The translations under genes and the position numbers were made by a program. A stretch of DNA of 64,000 nucleotides from Ampullaceana balthica (Eukaryota > Mollusca > Gastropoda > Lymnaeidae), in assembly GCA_944989445.1 (NCBI GenBank), contig CALYLW010000069.1, forward strand, positions 1,178,001-1,242,000. Direction: 5' to 3'. The notes beneath the pieces were generated by a model, which was not told the origin of the DNA, searched no databases, and was given only the letters and a program-made list of their open reading frames with translations. Of this stretch, positions 37,127 through 47,185 are shown piece by piece (position 1 is the first letter of the stretch; every line of letters begins with the position of its first letter).

Positions 37127-37672
37127 CTAGGTTGTGCTGCGGTGCCGTGGCGCCTGCAGCACCCACTTTTTTAGGGCGCCTACGGCGCCCACCTTTTTGA
37201 AAAGCCCAACTAACTTGTCCTTGTATGATAAATACGAAATATTAAACTTCCTGAAATATACACAAAGTATTTTATAATAGGGGTTGTAGGGCACCTACGG
37301 CGCCTACTTTTGTCAAAGGCCCAAGTAACTTATCCTTCCATTGTATCATAGATACGAAATATTCCTGAAATGTACACAAAGTATTTATATAATATTATTT
37401 TACAGTGCTAATCACCACACGATTTTTAACTACTTTTAGAAAGCAGCGCATCAAATTACTGCACCAAAAAATAACTCTTTGAGTCAGTCAGCACTGTTTA
37501 CAACACAAAACTGAAGTCATAAGTTCGTGCGTTGTTTGGTTTATGTTAATCTGGAAACCCAAATGATTATGAGTTTTAAGTCTATATTTTCAATTTTAAA
37601 AAAAGCATAGTGATGTCCCTTAGCGGTAGGCGTGAGTCAGTCATACATAATTGAGGGTAAATATATAGATGA
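37127..37672 (-). mobile_element. Helitron-like element (family 2), minus strand
   Basis: Read on minus it starts TC(ATC)TATATATTTACCCTC after A. It carries 'cgctaaggg'-like and 'agtgctgactgactcaaaga' segments and the 'ggtgcgctgctttctaaaag' module, then two GGCGCC blocks. It ends 'gcagcacaacctag' before T. About 546 bp; same structure as 19771-20292. Confidence 0.78.
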
Positions 37673-38009
37673 TTTTTTTTAAAATTTAATTGTGTCTGCA
37701 GAAAAATGTCTTGTTAAAAAAATGTGTTCTTCCCCCATTTGTTTTTGCTAATTTTTAAAAGTGTAACTACATGTGTATCTGACGAGTAATCTAATTAAAT
37801 GGGAGAGAGTTTTAAGTCAATCTATATAATACGATTTTATTTGAAAATGCCTATTAAAGAGATTATATGAAAGAAATGTTACATTTTCAAATCTTTAGTT
37901 GTGTACGATGATAAAATATTGATTTAAATCGAGAGGGAGTTCTTTCCACAATGCACTAAACAAATACGTTAAAAAATAATATTAGTTTAAATTGTGATGC
38001 CAGAACATC
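37673..38009. other. AT-rich unique sequence, nothing seen
   Basis: No feature recognised. Confidence 0.5.
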
Positions 38010-38109
38010 AAACACTAGTCAGGACTTGATGGTCGGAACATCAAAAATTGGTAGTGACTTGATGGTCAGAACATCAACAACAAATAGTGACTTGATGATC
38101 AGAACATCA
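38010..38109. repeat. Tandem repeat, about 37-bp unit (left part)
   Basis: Units 'agtgacttgatggtcagaac' plus 'atcaacaacaaat' repeat about three times. The array resumes after the SINE at 38417-38480. Confidence 0.8.
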
Positions 38110-38378
38110 ACCGGTGGTCGAGTGGCAGCGCACTGGACTGTGTCGTACCGATGGTCACGGGTTCGAATCCGTGTGAAGGCAAGGGTTTGTTCCCGGGGCC
38201 TAGGGCGTCCCTGAGTCACCCCGCTCCGAATGGGTACCTAACACTACATGTAGTTAGGCGGCTGGGTAATGCGTGGAACCCACAAAGCCGTGGCCTGTGA
38301 ATGCTGCATCACTTGCCAACAGATCATCTGTCATGGTCTGTGGACGAAACTATCTTCTGCATAGAAGGAGCCTCTGTA

Positions 38379-38409
<31 letters not shown>

Positions 38410-38416
38410 AGATAAG
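38110..38416 (+). mobile_element. tRNA-derived SINE with (GATAA)n tail
   Basis: The head 'ggtggtcgagtggcagcgca' carries an A-box and 'gggttcgaatccgtg' a B-box, as in a tRNA-like Pol III promoter. A tRNA-unrelated body follows. The 3' part 'cttctgcatagaaggagcct' leads into about eight GATAA repeats (38376-38416). It sits in a 37-bp array, so the 27-bp near-duplication of 'agtgacttgat..' on both sides may be array units rather than a true target copy. The 3' segment matches the LINE end at 48570-48640. Confidence 0.88.
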
Positions 38417-38485
38417 ATAAGATAAGTAGTGACTTGATGGTCAGAACATCAACAACAAGTAGTGACATGATGGTCAGAAGTCTTC
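38417..38485. repeat. Tandem repeat, about 37-bp unit (right part)
   Basis: 'tagtgacttgatggtcagaa' and a following partial copy continue the array interrupted by the SINE. Confidence 0.75.
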
Positions 38486-38542
38486 AGTTCATTAATACAT
38501 CCATACCGGTTCAGTCCTGACAGATTAGTTCCAATGAAATGA

Positions 38543-39128
38543 TAAGAGGTCTCAGAGGACTCATAAATGGCCATCATATGGTAAGGTCTAGTCTCGAATG
38601 CACAAAGCGGGCCATCATTTTGTAAGGTCTAGTCTCGAATGCACAAAGCGGGCCATCATTTTGTAAGGTCTAGTCTCGAATGCACAAAGTGGGCCATCAT
38701 TTTGTAAGGTCTAGTCTCGAATGCACAAAGCGGGCCATCATTTTGTAAGGTCTAGTCTCGAATGCACAAAGCGGGCCATCATTTTGTAAGGTCTAGTCTC
38801 GAATGCACAAAGCGGGCCTTCATTTTGTAAGGTCTAGTCTTGAATGCACAAAGCGGGCCATCATTTTGTAAGGTCTAGTCTCGAATGCACAAAGTGGGCC
38901 ATCATTTTGTAAGGTCTAGTCTCGAATGCACAAAGCGGGCCATCATTTTGTAAGGTCTAGTCTCGAATGCACAAAGCGGGCCATCATTTTGTAAGGTCTA
39001 GTCTCGAATGCACAAAGCGGGCCATCATTTTGTAAGGTCTAGTCTCGAATGCACAAAGCGGGCCATCATTTTGTAAGGTCTAGTCTCGAGTGCACAAAGC
39101 GGGCCATCATTTTGTAAGGTCTAGTCTC
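38543..39128. repeat. Tandem repeat, 41-bp unit, about 14 copies
   Basis: Unit 'gggccatcattttgtaaggt' plus 'ctagtctcgaatgcacaaagc', with few substitutions. High uniformity suggests recent amplification. Confidence 0.96.
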
Positions 39129-40020
39129 TGGGTCAGAGTTGAAATAGATCAATTTTTATTTCAATTATGTATTGAATCATTAATTATATATTTTTTAGTG
39201 AAACCAGCAAAGCTAGTTCATCTTTAAATTGATTTGTAGTACTGAATTTAATATGGGGAGATTGTCTCCGCATACATTACTGTATTATTTTTAAATAATC
39301 TAGCAATGGGCTGACAAAAAGCCTGTATGAAAGAAATCTATAGTTTGTTGTTTTTTTGTTTTTTGTCTTTTTAAATATTTTATTTTGGGTTGTTGTTTTT
39401 TGTTTTTCTTTTTGTATCAACTTTGAACTTAATAAGGCTAGTATTTTTAGTATTTTTTTTAAGGTCAGCGTTTCTTTCGATGTCTTCAATGCTTGCAAAA
39501 TGTTAGAGTTATTTAAAACGCACTACAATCGATGAAACATTTTATAAATTATAGAAATTAAATTTATGACGCCCAGTTAGTTAGTAGACTATTGGAGAAA
39601 TGTGTGTCTCTTGACAGGCTCACTGAATTATTACCAAAGTTCCGTTTACAACCCTTCAATCGTATGTATGTCTTTAAACCAAACGCGTGTGTTGAGTAAA
39701 TCCAACTTTTGAGTTTGGTGTAGATGACGGGAATGTATTCTCCTCACCTTGTTGTAACCCTTAGACCTCATAGTGCAAGCCTCGATGCTATTCACACGGA
39801 TCCCGTGCCCCGATGCGATCGTCATGTTGAACACTGCGGGTGTTTGAAGACCCGTGTTCGCCGTTTAATAAACTCACCGGTTGGTCGTAAGTCAGTGTGT
39901 GCATAAACACCTTGGATGTTCCTCCCGGGTTCACTTCAAAGTTCACATACTCCCCTCCCGTACCCCACCCCCTTCACCCCACAACTCCCTCCATCGGAAA
40001 TAAAACTTTCCGAGCTGAAA
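39129..40020. other. Unique sequence, no gene called
   Basis: AT-rich to about 39650, then GC-balanced and pyrimidine-rich (39940-39995), which could be the 5' region of the candidate exon that follows. The 60-codon frames here are unconvincing. Confidence 0.4.
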
Positions 40021-40115
40021 ATGGACTCTCTGTCCCCGCCCGGGCGGGGCTTCACCGCTAATACACTGGACATCACCAATAAAGCTATTGCTCGCTCCCC
40101 GGGCACCCCTGGAAG
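40021..40115 (+). CDS. Candidate first coding exon of an unrecognised gene
   Basis: The frame begins at an ATG in good context (gaaaATGG) and reads 'MDSLSPPGRGFTANTLDITN', then 'KAIARSPGTPGR', ending GGAAG|GTAAGC, a strong donor. The composition is GC-rich and typical of a short N-terminal exon, with a pyrimidine-rich leader just upstream. The same frame is open further upstream to about 39916, so an earlier start is possible. I do not recognise the protein. It would lie on the opposite strand within the presumed first intron of Lbx. The next exon is not apparent to the right, where an 18-bp array starts. Confidence 0.3.
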
Positions 40116-40350
40116 GTAAGCGTTGATTTATGACGGGGGCCTCCCCTGGCGAATGACTGCGAAAACAGAAGCGTGAATCTCCTCCCTTCAAAGAGAAACC
40201 GTAGCCGCGTGTTTGGCTATTAACTCTGGTGTTGAGCGGTTTCCACGACTCTAGCCAGCGGTTCTCAAGAATGTCAATGTCAGCCCAGTTTCGGTGGGTT
40301 AGGCTCAGAAGGTATCGGGAAAACTGAGGACGCTGTTTTATACATTTTGA
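40116..40350. other. Unique sequence between candidate exon and array
   Basis: Nothing recognised. Confidence 0.4.
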
Positions 40351-42034
40351 ATGTATGTTGTGTCAGTGATGTCAGCTGTGTCAGTGATGTCTGTTGTGTC
40401 AGTGATGTCTGTTGTGTCAGTGATGTCTGTTGTGTCAGTGATGTCTGTTGTGTCAGTGATGTCTGTTGTGTCAGTGATGTCAGCTGTGTCAGTGATGTCA
40501 GCTGTGTCAGTGATGTATGTTGTGTCAGTGATGTCTGTTGTGTCAGTGATGTATGTTGTGTCAGTGATGTATGTTGTGTCAGTGATGTCTGTTGTGTTAG
40601 TGATGTCTGTTGTGTCAGTGATGTATGTTGTGTCAGTGATGTCTGTTGTGTCAGTGATGTCTGTTGTGTCAGTGATATCTGTTGTTTCAGTGATGTCTGT
40701 TGTTTCAGTGATGTCTGTTGTGTCAGTGATGTCTGTTGTGTCAGTGATGTATGTTGTGTCAGTGATGTCTGTTGTGTTAGTGATGTCTGTTGTGTCAGTG
40801 ATGTATGTTGTGTCAGTGATGTCTGTTGTGTCAGTGATGTCTGTTGTGTCAGTGATATCTGTTGTTTCAGTGATGTCTGTTGTTTCAGTGATGTCTGTTG
40901 TGTCAGTGATGTCTGTTGTGTCAGTGATGTCTGTTGTGTCAGTGATGTCAGCTGTGTCAGTGATGTCTGTTGTGTCAGTGATGTCAGCTGTGTCAGTGAT
41001 GTATGTTGTGTCAGTGATGTCAGCTGTGTCAGTGATGTCTGTTGTGTTAGTGATGTCTGTTGTGTCAGTGATGTCAGCTGTGTCAGTGATGTCTGTTGTG
41101 TTAGTGATGTCAGCTGTGTCAGTGATGTCTGTTGTGTTAGTGATGTCTGTTGTGTCAGTGATGTCAGCTGTGTCAGTGATGTCTGTTGTGTCAGTGATGT
41201 CTGTTGTGTCAGTGATGTCAGCTGTGTCAGTGATGTCTGTTGTGTCAGTGATGTCTGTTGTGTCAGTGATGTCTGTTGTGTCAGTGATGTCAGCTGTGTC
41301 AGTGATGTCTGTTGTGTCAGTGATGTCAGCTGTGTCAGTGATGTCTGTGTGTAGTGATGTCTGTTGTGTCAGTGATGTCAGCTGTGTCAGTGATGTCTGT
41401 TGTGTCAGTGATGTCAGCTGTGTCAGTGATGTCTGTTGTGTCAGTGATGTCAGCTGTGTCAGTGATGTCTGTTGTGTCAGTGATGTCTGTTGTGTCAGTG
41501 ATGTCAGCTGTGTCAGTGATGTCTGTTGTGTCAGTGATGTCTGTTGTGTCAGTGATGTCTGTTGTGTCAGTGATGTCAGCTGTGTCAGTGATGTCTGTTG
41601 TGTCAGTGATGTCAGCTGTGTCAGTGATGTCTGTTGTGTCAGTGATGTCAGTGTGTCAGTGATGTCTGTTGTGTCAGTGATGTCGTGTCGTGTGTTGTGT
41701 CAGTGATGTCAGCTGTGTCAGTGATGTCTGTTGTGTCAGTGATGTCTGTTGTGTCAGTGATGTCTGTTGTGTCAGTGATGTCAGCTGTGTCAGTGATGTC
41801 TGTTGTGTCAGTGATGTCAGCTGTGTCAGTGATGTCTGTTGTGTCAGTGATGTCAGCTGTGTCAGTGATGTCTGTTGTGTCAGTGATGTCAGCTGTGTCA
41901 GTGATGTCTGTTGTGTCAGTGATGTCAGCTGTGTCAGTGATGTCTGTTGTGTCAGTGATGTCTGTTGTGTCAGTGATGTCTGTTGTGTCAGTGATGTCAG
42001 CTGTGTTAGTTATGTCAATGGTTTCAGCTGTGAG
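40351..42034. repeat. Minisatellite, 18-bp unit, about 93 copies
   Basis: Unit 'gatgtctgttgtgtcagt' with the main variant 'gatgtcagctgtgtcagt'. Because 18 is a multiple of three, all frames stay open for long stretches: plus frames of up to 451 codons and a minus frame repeating D-I-T-D-T-T. Indels at about 41350, 41650 and 41687 shift the frame. Some multi-unit blocks repeat (for example 40520-40720 and 40720-40900). I treat the long frames as by-products. Confidence 0.97.
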
Positions 42035-42212
42035 CAATATTGCCTCTAAAGTTCGTTGGTCCGTGTGCAAAGTAAAAAAAATCTCGTGCGCAAAGTTGCA
42101 CAGAAACCATTTTGTGTGCAATATTTTACAAAATTTACTGCGCGGTAATTCTAAACTCCTGCGCGGCGTCGGTCGGATATCTGCGCAGCCACGCACCTTA
42201 CAAGGAACATTG
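42035..42212 (+). mobile_element. hAT-like MITE, CAATGTTCC family
   Basis: Runs from CAATATTGCCTCTA to GGAACATTG and shares 'ggtccgtgtgcaaagtaaaa' and 'gcgcggcgtcggtc' with the copy at 51871. Flanks GCTGTGAG and GCTTTGGG are a weak 8-bp match. A leftover 'gtgtcagtgatga' of the 18-bp array lies just beyond it, so it inserted near the end of that array. Confidence 0.75.
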
Positions 42213-42612
42213 GCTTTGGGTGGTGTCAGTGATGACATTATTAGTTGCTACTGGTGGTCTGTACGAGACAGCGCGGTACCATTCTGTATTTTGTTTAACT
42301 AAGTAAATGATTATTTCCATATCTTTTATATCTCTGGCATAACAGTGGTAACAACTGATTTCATGTATTGGAATATATGATAAGATTAACGTCTTTAAGA
42401 CACAGCCGTATCCATAAGGTCATGGCCATTTTCCTGGAATCAGGATCCTATAACCCGGGTCAGGGCCATATCCCCGTAGCACTGGTCCAACTACTGGGGA
42501 CAAACTCCAAACCCCCTTGATCTGGGCCTATATCCGGGGTCATTGTCATATTCCCGTAGTGCTGGTCCAATAGGTGGGGTCAGGGTAAAATAGCAGTGGG
42601 CATCGCTGAATA
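42213..42612. other. Degenerate sequence, no gene seen
   Basis: 42400-42590 has loosely repeated motifs ('gggtcagggccatatccccg', 'ggggtcattgtcatattccc') with spacing of about 75 bp. Confidence 0.45.
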
Positions 42613-42862
42613 CTAGGAGACCTGGTCGTTCACCTGAATAAAAATCAAATTTACTGTAACACCATCAGGGCCACCAGCTTCTGTTCTTGTCATTGGCTTT
42701 GGGGTTAAGTGAAGCGCATTGCTGCAGGTTCTCAGAGCTTCTGAAAGAGCGTTCACGTGATCCCGGGAGTTGATGTCTGGTAGGACCGTAGTTTTATTAT
42801 CTGTGTGTTTTACCACTCTATTAAAGGCCAGGGCCTGGCCCCCGTGTGACAGGCGCGATGCA
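42613..42862 (-). other. Protein-like open frame, possible exon, unrecognised
   Basis: On minus the frame is open from the stop at about 42866 and reads '..GGQALAFNRVVKHTDNKTTV', then 'LPDINSRDHVNALSEALRTC', then 'SNALHLTPKPMTRTEAGGPD', ending near possible donors ACA|GTAAAT (about 42653) or CAG|GTGAAC (about 42629). Amino acid use looks like a real protein and not like a repeat. There is no clear acceptor upstream and no family I can name. It lies downstream of the Lbx exon on the same strand, but carries no homeodomain. Confidence 0.3.
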
Positions 42863-43600
42863 CATCACGGCTCTCGCGCGTCAGTGTGTAGTAGCAGAAT
42901 TGTAGGGATGAGACCTGGCTCGACAATTAACAACAGCTCGGCGCTGCTCTTTTTTTGAGTTTCATGTTTTGAAAATTGAGTTTTTTTAACCTGAGCCCAG
43001 CTATTACACGGGTTGATAGAAGGAATAACTTAGGGGGGGGGGATATTTAAATGGAATTCCATACAGTCATGATCGTGGGTGGCTTTTAAAAGTGGCAATG
43101 ACGTCTTTGTATTTCTTCTAAGCCGACCTTACAAAACTTCTGAGATATACGAACATAGATAAACTTCTGAGATTTTAGAACTTACATAAACTTCTGAGAT
43201 ATAAGAAATACATTAACTCTTAGATATAAGGACGTACATTAATTTGTATGACGAATACGGTTAACAAGCAATCGTATATTTAGATCTTTTATGTGGGTGT
43301 TGATTTTTAACTTTATAAATAAAGGCTGTGTTCTCAACAAAATTCGGTAGTGCCCCCAATACGGTAAAATACGATATACATTTTTATGAGCAACTCTGGT
43401 TACATAATTTAGAGATCGTGGTGTTCTGTAATAGTTATATATGTACATATTTTTAATCGTTTAAAATACTAATTTAAAATGTTTAATGGAAATTCTGCAT
43501 TTTTAAATATTTCGTTCATTCAACGCCCTAAAAGTTGCTAATGGCAGGTAACAAAATGTAAATCTATTTTTTTTTCCTTTGTAAAAGCTACTACCGTATT
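42863..43600. other. Unique sequence with a short 28-bp tandem repeat
   Basis: 43125-43235 has about four degenerate copies of 'aacttctgagatataagaa' plus 'catacatta'. Nothing else seen. Confidence 0.5.
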
Positions 43601-43830
43601 CAAATTACGAAATGTGTACTGTACGAAATTGTTCCTGTAAATCAATGTGTACTGAAGGAATATGTAGTATAATAAATATGTATTGTAAAAAATAGGCATT
43701 ATTATATTTGTAAAGGTATTATTAGAAAATCGTATTAAAAGAAATGTGTATAATAATAAATGTGTATTATAAGAAAGCTGCTCTATAAGAAGTGTGTATT
43801 ATAAGAAATTGTGTATTATAAGAAACGAGA
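43601..43830. repeat. Degenerate tandem repeat, 'gtgtattataagaaat' type (left)
   Basis: Irregular copies of 'aatgtgtattataagaaa' and variants. The same motif resumes at 44245-44360, so the segment between, which includes the tRNA-like sequence, may be an insertion. Confidence 0.7.
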
Positions 43831-43980
43831 TACGACCCGCGGCGTAGCATACGCCGCAGACATGCTCATCATAGATAGTGCAAAGAACGGGGTGGTGGGT
43901 GAGAGAAAGGACACAAACAGCGAGTACGAAGTAATGGAGAAAAAAGCAGAAATAAACATTTTAAAAATTATTTTTTTAAA

Positions 43981-44053
43981 TGTTCATGCTGGGGCTTGAA
44001 CTCAGGACTTTCCGCGTGTAAGGCGCACGTGATAACCACTACACTACGAATCA
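43981..44053 (-). tRNA. tRNA-Val (UAC)-like sequence, probably a pseudogene or SINE head
   Basis: The minus strand reads 'tagtgtagtggttatcacgt', then 'gcgccttacacgcgg', then 'gagttcaagcccc'. This is the D arm, anticodon arm with loop CTTACAC (anticodon UAC, valine), and T arm of eukaryotic tRNA-Val. The T and anticodon stems each have one mismatch, and the acceptor stem (TGATTCG against CATGAAC) does not pair. So it is either a decayed tRNA gene or the Pol III head of a retroposon. Confidence 0.65.
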
Positions 44054-44244
44054 TCTGTCATTTTGTGAAGGAACAACGCAAATGAAGGCAAAGAAGCATC
44101 GTTGCCACACTCCCCCCCCCCTTTTTTTTTCTTTCTCTCTCTTTCTTTTCATCCCAACTGTGATCGGTCGACCCCATCGAGGGTCATTCGTCACGCTTAC
44201 TTGCACACACTCGTTTAGTTGAATTATATATATAGATGTGTAGG

Positions 44245-44362
44245 TACTGTAAGAAAAGCGTAAATGTGTGCATAAGAAATGTGTACTATGCGATATGTGT
44301 CCTATAAGAAATATGTCTTTTATGAAATGTGCACTATCAGAAATGCGTATTATCAGCTGTGC
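44245..44362. repeat. Degenerate tandem repeat, 'tgtactataagaaat' type (right)
   Basis: Copies of 'aagaaatgtgtactat' and variants continue the array of 43601-43830. A C/T-rich tract lies between at 44107-44150. Confidence 0.65.
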
Positions 44363-44413
44363 CAGTCGTGTCGTCCCTAGAACAACTTGTAAGTGATGAC
44401 GTAGTGTACATTG

Positions 44414-44419
44414 ACTTAC
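44414..44419 (-). other. Splice donor of Lbx exon 1
   Basis: The minus strand reads GCTG|GTAAGT, a full consensus donor, directly after the Lbx-specific segment and in the position where Lbx genes of other animals have their intron before the homeobox exon. Confidence 0.85.
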
Positions 44420-45287
44420 CAGCTGACCCTGCCCCCTCCAGACCCTCAAACGTCTTGCTGGTCATCGCCATGAGTGCGTCCAGCGGAGAGACGGATTTGT
44501 TTTTGTTGTGGTGAGGACAACTCTTGCCGGTGGCTCATCGTCGTCCACGCTTATTTCCTCCTCCTCGTCGTCATCGTCTGACGACGCCTCACTGGCCGTT
44601 AAAATGGCGCCAGGGCAGGGCGTGGATGTCGCTCTGATCGGTGACAAAATGTCGCCGCCGCCGCCGTCGTTGCTGCTGTCCCACGGCCGGACGATTTTCG
44701 TGGTCAGATTCACAGGTTTTTTCTGGGGGCTGAGCGGTATCAAGCTTCGATGAGGCGTGTGGTGCAGTGGGGAGGGCAGCCCCGGCGCGGTGGTCTTGTG
44801 CCGTCCGTTGTGTCCGGATCTCAGCTGGCGGACTGATGGACAGGGCTGTTCGGAAGCTCTCTCGGCTGTACTCCGATTTGCAAAGGTTCAACAGCTCGCC
44901 TGCTTCCTCCTTCCCTGTTAAATGGTTCAACACGCGAGACAAGTTGTTGACACTCGACGGTGTCCTCCCGTTGTGAAGATGTGTGGAGTCCGAGGTACGA
45001 AGGGAGGATGATTTTCGTTTGGTCTGATGCCCGACGGTGTGTAGTGTGTTCTGCTTGTGTGTGTTGTGCTGATGTGGGTGACTGTGTAAGTTGTTGGAGA
45101 AGTTGTCGCTCGGCCGGTTTAGTTTATCGTCCGGGTCTGTTTCGGATGACCCCAAGATGTCCTTGATGCAGAATGACGTAAAGGGCTTGCAAGGGTTTCT
45201 CGGTGGCTGTATCTGGACCATTGCCAGTCGCTTGATGGGCTCATACTTGTCACGACCCTCGTCATCTTCCACCTTGGACATGGTCAT
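44420..45287 (-). CDS. lbx: Lbx (ladybird) homeobox gene, first coding exon
   Basis: Lbx proteins are homeodomain transcription factors that specify muscle precursors and neurons; they repress targets through an EH1 motif that binds Groucho/TLE (family knowledge). The start at 45287 is an ATG with A at -3. The EH1 motif 'KPFTSFCIKDIL' (codons 34-45; 45188-45153) corresponds to 'KPLTPFSIEDIL' in vertebrate LBX1. Near the exon end (44489-44433) 'SPLDALMAMTSKTFEGLEG' matches LBX1 'SPLCALEELASKTFKGLE', which is specific to Lbx. Exon 1 stops at a GTAAGT donor before the homeodomain, as in other animals. The EH1 and the Lbx segment are in one frame, but that frame has stops from 44591; the acidic tract 'SDDDDEEEEISVDDDEPP' (about 44582-44529) reads in another frame. 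Two compensating indels, probably in the assembly, would explain this. No homeobox exon is seen down to position 1. Paralogue confusion with Nkx3 is excluded by the second motif. Confidence 0.88.
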
Positions 45288-45847
45288 TCTAGCGGATGTC
45301 CAGGTGTCCCAAAGTGTGTTCTGGTACGGAAAGAAAACACAAATTACGTTTAAGAACTGTTAATAAATGATTTATGGTTCTAACAACAAGGAAAATGAGC
45401 CATTTATTTGGTTTCATATCAATAAGATCAGTTTTTAAAAGAATTTTCTAAACAAGGAATGTTCAAAGGAGAAAATAATTATATTTGAAGGCAGACAGGC
45501 GATTACATTTTTTTTTAATTTTAACTTTGAATTATAAGATAGATTTATATTTATAATTATTAGTTACAAATTTAACCAATGAATTTTTAACTTTATTTTA
45601 AAATTATTTTGGCTTTGTTACACCATACACATATACATTTAATTGTGCTATAATACTGACAATACTATAGTATTAAATAGAGCCACCGAATGTTACTTAA
45701 CTGTTTAACTATAGGATTGATCGCACGTCTAATATTTATAGTTACAGGTAGAAGTTAATGCAATTATATAAATTATTTTTTTAAAGCGGCACATTTACCA
45801 AATTTCCTCCTACAAAATAGTTGCTCAAAAGTTTCCTAACAAAAAAA
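45288..45847. promoter_or_regulatory. Upstream region of Lbx (5' leader and probable promoter side)
   Basis: This AT-rich sequence lies upstream of the Lbx start on the minus strand. I see no convincing TATA box or initiator, and an upstream noncoding exon is possible. Assigned by position only. Confidence 0.35.
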
Positions 45848-46390
45848 TATATATTAAAATCTTACATTGCGAGCAGAGTTAAATTTGGTGATAGGTAAAG
45901 AAAAGGAAATATTAATTAATCGAAAATTAACTTCTCCATGAATTCATTTTGAGTGACTTTCGTAACAGGTCGACACACACAAAAAATATAATTAAAATCT
46001 TACATTGTGAGCAGAGTTAAATTGGGTGATAGGTAAAGAAAAGGAAATATTAATTAATTGAAAATTAACTTCTCCCTGAATCATTTTGACTGTCTTTCGT
46101 AACAGGTCGACACACACAAAAAATATAATTAAAATCTTACATTGTGAGCAGAGTTAAATTTGGTGATAGGTAAAGAAAAGGAAATATTAATTAATCGAAA
46201 ATTAACTTCTCCATGAATTCATTTTGACTGTCTTTCGTAACAGGTCGACACACACAAAAAATATAATTAAAATCTTACATTGTGAGCAGAGTTAAATTTG
46301 GTGATAGGTAAAGAAAAGGAAATATTAATTAATTGAAAATTAACTTATCCCTGAATTCATTTTGACTGTCTTTCGTAACAGGTCGACACA
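45848..46390. repeat. Tandem repeat, about 123-bp unit, 4+ copies, upstream of Lbx
   Basis: Each unit holds 'aaaatcttacattgtgagca', 'gagttaaatttggtgatagg', 'gaaatattaattaatcgaaa', 'attaacttctcc' and 'cgtaacaggtcgacacac'. Copies are 95% alike or better by eye. Each carries TAATTAAT and ATTAAC homeodomain-type cores, 0.6-1.1 kb upstream of a homeobox gene start. Confidence 0.92.
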
Positions 46391-46900
46391 ATTTGCTCAT
46401 TAGAAAAGTTACTTCTCGTGTCATGCGTAGTTTGGTTGTCATCATGACGCATTTTTTAGCAATTTTACTTTTGCGCTAATCCTCAGTGAGACAATTTGAC
46501 ATGTATTTATTACCAAGTCTTTCACGTTGATTCCCCATAAATGTGCGGCACTCGGAGAAACGAGAGCCGAATCAGACAGCCCTGTGCAGCAATAGAAGGC
46601 TCTATGCAGATATATAATGTTTGCTACAACACCATTGTTGTATGATGTACTCTAGAGGTCTTGTACTTTCACTCAGTTGTATGTTTGGGGGGTAGGGGGG
46701 AAGCTGAGTTATTGAGAAACAATACTAAGAAATTAAATCTGAAACTAATATAAAAATCAATTCACGTTTAATTATATTCATTTATCAAGTACCCAATCAC
46801 GCGCAAAAAAATAGAAGTTTATCTTCATCGCTTAATGGCTTAACGTATATTGCCTCCCTCGTACATGGTGTCATGGTGTATTTTCTACTTCGTTCATGAT
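46391..46900. other. Unique sequence, no gene seen
   Basis: Nothing recognised apart from a short G-rich run at about 46686. Confidence 0.45.
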
Positions 46901-46962
46901 ATAGTTTATGCCTTTATCATGGTATATATTCTCCTTCGCTCATGATAGGCTATGGTTTCTTC

Positions 46963-47032
<70 letters not shown>

Positions 47033-47060
47033 CTCCTCTCTCTCTCTATCTCTCTCTCTC

Positions 47061-47091
<31 letters not shown>

Positions 47092-47154
47092 TTCATTCCC
47101 TCTTTCTTTCATGGTATATATTCTCCTTCACTCATGATAGGCTATGGTTTCTCA

Positions 47155-47185
<31 letters not shown>

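Noticed and set aside
40351..42034. CRISPR-like array of regular repeats
   Set aside because: Eukaryotic minisatellite without unique spacers; the same holds for all other arrays here.
40347..42302. Open frames of 100-451 codons on both strands
   Set aside because: Entirely made of the 18-bp tandem repeat, open in several frames at once and broken by repeat indels.
45153..45188. Assignment of the EH1 exon to Nkx3/bagpipe
   Set aside because: The EH1 motif alone also fits Nkx3, but the 'SPLDAL..MTSKTFEGLE' segment at the exon end is Lbx-specific.
44508..45363. Plus-strand frames over the Lbx exon (69-90 codons)
   Set aside because: Antisense shadows of the Lbx exon; the minus strand has the specific motifs and the donor.
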